Shown here: positions 62,000 to 64,000 of the stretch, in pieces
How positions within the stretch are numbered: the stretch's first letter is position 1
How the letters are laid out: each line of letters starts with the position of its first letter
NCBI RefSeq assembly: GCF_900143215.1
Contig: NZ_FRDM01000001.1
Span: 372,001-436,000 of the forward strand
Direction of reading: 5' to 3'
DNA from: Geodermatophilus obscurus
GTDB lineage: Bacteria; Actinomycetota; Actinomycetes; Mycobacteriales; Geodermatophilaceae
DNA length: 64,000 nucleotides
Translations under genes and position numbers: made by a program
Notes under the pieces: model-generated
Told to the model about the DNA's origin: nothing
The model's database searches: none
The model's input: only the letters and a program-made list of their open reading frames with translations

Positions 62000-64000
62000 T
62001 CAGGTCACGGTCACGACGGCTACCTGCAGGCCGGCAGGCAGGTACTCGTCCAGGCTGATCGCGAGGTTCTCCCAGCGCTGCGGCTGGCGCAGGGCCCGGT
62101 GCACGCCCATCTCCGTGCCGTCCTCGGTGCCTTCGGCGATCTCCGATGGGCATCGGCGGGCCAGCTGCCCCGCGGCCGGGTGGCGGAAGGCCAGGCTGGT
62201 GAAGGACGGTCGGACACGGGCGCGGATCGTCGCCGCCCGGTCGGGCGGTACCAGGCCGGTGGCCGGGTCGGTGGCCGCCGCCAGCGCGAGGTCGGGCTGG
62301 CAGCGGTAACGCGGCGGGGTGAGGCTGCCCTCTGGCAGCCAGCAGTACCGCAGGCAGCCGGCCTGCCGTCGGGTGGCGGTCACCGGCCCGGTGAACACGC
62401 TGCTGCTACCGAGAGTCAGCAGGTCGCAGGTCAGCGGGCCGTCGACGGTGCTGTCGCAGACGGTCACCTCGGCCAGCTGGGCGGAGATTCCTCCGTGGAG
62501 CAGCACGGTGTCCAGCCGCAGGCTCCCCCGGCTCTGCCCCAGGTGCACGTCCCCGGCCACGGACCAGCGCAGCTCCACGGCGAGGTCGGGGTTGTCGTCG
62601 TCCGTGCCGGCGACCCGCACCGCGGGAAGGTCCTCGCCTGCTTCGTGCTGGGGGGCGACGGTGCAGTCCTGCAGCGTGAGGGCGGCGAGGTCGCCCGGTG
62701 CGACGGTCACGGGCCCGGTGCACCAGAGCCCGTCGAGGGCGAGGTGGCCGGCAGCACGACCGCTGTTCCCGCTGTTGCCTCGCACGGTCAGCGGTGCTGC
62801 GATCACCGCCCGCCGGCGGGTGCGGTCGAGCGGCGGGTCCGGGGAGGGAAGTTCGCCGGTGGCTGGCGCCATGTCGTCGGCCGCGACCAGCCGCAGCACC
62901 TGGCCGGGGTGCAGGTCGAGCGCCTCGCCGTCGGGTAAGAGCGGCTCGTCGTACACGGCGTTGTCAACGATGACGATGTCCGTACGGTCGGCTGCGCCGC
63001 CGGTTCGCCAGCTGGCCAGCGCGTCGGCGACGCTGGTGAACACCCCCGGGGCGGGAACCAGTTCTCGCCCGACGAGCAGCCGGGCCTCGGCGGGTCCCCC
63101 GGGGAGCAGGGGGCGGATGCGCCGGTCGTAGGGACCCCCGCCCAGGGGCATGGCGGTTCCCGTGGTGACCGTCGCGCGCAGGGCCGGGACCGACGGCCCG
63201 GTCGTGGCGCGGCCGAGCACGGGATCGACGGCGACGGCCTCCTCCGGGGGCGGCCGCCAGTCCGTGAGGTCGCAGTGCACCACCCGCGCCGACGTCCAGC
63301 CGGTGAGGCCTGCTGTCTCGATCTGCATCCCCGGATCCGGGAGGTCCCGGCGATGCAGCGGCACGGGCAGCTCCTCCTCGGTGGACAACCCGATACCGGG
63401 GCGTTCGGTGGGTGCCCGGAACAGCGGGACGTCCCGCTCGAACGGGTCCAGGTGCCAGCGGCCGGTTCCGCCTGGAGCCGGCACTGCCTCGGCGTGCTCG
63501 GTGGTCAGGTGCTGCAGCCGGTACAGGAAGAGCACGACGCGGTCCAGGCCGTACCGGCCGCCGCGCGCGGGGCCGCGGACCTCGACGGTCCTCGGGGCCC
63601 GGTCGAGCGGGCCACCGATCCGGTCGGCGACCTCGGGGGGGTGCAGGTCCGGAGTGCCGGTGCGTTTCGGGCGGATGTGGTTGACCGCCTGGTTCCACGC
63701 CAGCAGGGAGAAGGCTTCGACGGCGCGCGCGGGCCATCCGGTGACGTCTCTCGTCAGCTGTTCGAGTACCGCGAGGGTGCCCTTGCGCTGCCGGTAGGTC
63801 AGCGTGTTGGCGACCGCGGTGCGGGGCACCGTTGCCCCGGTGCCGATCGGGTGGAGCGGGGTGGCGCCGAGAAGGTCGCCGAGATAGGGGACCAGCCAGT
63901 CCGCGCAGGTCTCGATGAACCAGGCGTCGGCGAGCCGGTCGAGGTCGGCGTCGACGACGTCGGCCTGGCCGGCGAGCACGGCGAGCAGGTCGTGCAGGGG
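62000..64000 (-). CDS. Phage-tail-like/contractile injection structural protein, partial
   Basis: The frame runs off the right window edge, so the N-terminus is missing; 666 residues are visible. It opens with LHDLLAVLAGQAD, DADLDRLADAWFIETCADWL and VPYLGDLLG, the pattern of tail-protein-I/baseplate-like proteins of tail-like particles. This is followed by WPARAVEAFSLLAWNQ and a long beta-rich region ending QPQRWENLAISLDEYLPAGL. It lies directly upstream of the DUF6519-like gene. It is probably a baseplate or baseplate-adjacent component; the exact family needs the missing part. Confidence 0.65.
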   Translation of the reverse strand, partial: PLHDLLAVLAGQADVVDADLDRLADAWFIETCADWLVPYLGDLLGATPLHPIGTGATVPRTAVANTLTYRQRKGTLAVLEQLTRDVTGWPARAVEAFSLLAWNQAVNHIRPKRTGTPDLHPPEVADRIGGPLDRAPRTVEVRGPARGGRYGLDRVVLFLYRLQHLTTEHAEAVPAPGGTGRWHLDPFERDVPLFRAPTERPGIGLSTEEELPVPLHRRDLPDPGMQIETAGLTGWTSARVVHCDLTDWRPPPEEAVAVDPVLGRATTGPSVPALRATVTTGTAMPLGGGPYDRRIRPLLPGGPAEARLLVGRELVPAPGVFTSVADALASWRTGGAADRTDIVIVDNAVYDEPLLPDGEALDLHPGQVLRLVAADDMAPATGELPSPDPPLDRTRRRAVIAAPLTVRGNSGNSGRAAGHLALDGLWCTGPVTVAPGDLAALTLQDCTVAPQHEAGEDLPAVRVAGTDDDNPDLAVELRWSVAGDVHLGQSRGSLRLDTVLLHGGISAQLAEVTVCDSTVDGPLTCDLLTLGSSSVFTGPVTATRRQAGCLRYCWLPEGSLTPPRYRCQPDLALAAATDPATGLVPPDRAATIRARVRPSFTSLAFRHPAAGQLARRCPSEIAEGTEDGTEMGVHRALRQPQRWENLAISLDEYLPAGLQVAVVTVT

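Overview
The window is very GC-rich, uses GTG and TTG starts, and has long runs of genes overlapping by 4 bases. This points to an actinobacterium. The gene content (SCO6880-type conjugation locus, MobF relaxase, actinobacterial IS5/IS256 elements) would suit a Geodermatophilaceae-like soil or rock organism, but that placement is inference.

Layout. (1) 1-1500: a partial helix-hairpin-helix protein, an EcsC-like protein and a small orphan gene, followed by the C-terminal remnant of an IS5 transposase. (2) 2191-14820: the transfer backbone of a conjugative element, almost all genes overlapping: degenerate ParA/Ssd-like protein, small membrane protein, VirB8-like anchor, VirB6/TrbL-like membrane protein, SCO6880 protein, VirB4 ATPase, M23 cell-wall hydrolase, VirD4/TraG coupling protein and accessory genes of unknown function. 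(3) 15183-17118: one accessory gene cut in two by an IS256 element; the 8-bp target duplication lets the original frame be rebuilt exactly. (4) 17501-26974: a ten-gene, fully overlapping operon I cannot match to a known pathway: radical SAM enzyme with a CX2CX2C motif, phosphoketolase-like enzyme, enolase-superfamily enzyme, unknown protein, HAD protein, methyltransferase, creatininase-family amidohydrolase, PhyH-type dioxygenase, ATP-grasp enzyme and YrdC-like protein. (5) 27160-32223: a small membrane-anchored coiled-coil protein, a second IS256 element, and a CHAT protease next to an Mrr-like nuclease, possibly a defence pair. (6) 32266-37758, reverse strand: a 1830-residue MobF relaxase-helicase-primase fusion. 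(7) 39116-52748: a DNA phosphorothioation island, SspABCD-type modification genes followed by a phosphorothioation-associated methyltransferase, a PLD-nuclease/helicase, a small protein, a DndD/SbcC-like ATPase and an unknown protein. (8) 52855-57878: a decayed paralogue of a transfer-backbone gene and four IS elements (IS3, an IS5 with an internal stop, an intact IS5, and an IS5 of IS427 type with a frameshift site). (9) 58022-64000, reverse strand: two large proteins of a contractile-injection/phage-tail-like locus, the second running off the window.

How it fits together. Regions 2-6 look like one conjugative element whose pore and coupling genes (left) and relaxase (right) are separated by about 17 kb of cargo: the orphan biosynthetic operon and the CHAT/nuclease pair. 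The phosphorothioation island lies beside the relaxase and is followed by a remnant of an element gene, so it may be further cargo or a neighbouring island. No integrase, attachment site, tRNA, rRNA or CRISPR array was recognised. Element borders, and whether it is plasmid or chromosomal, cannot be decided from this window.
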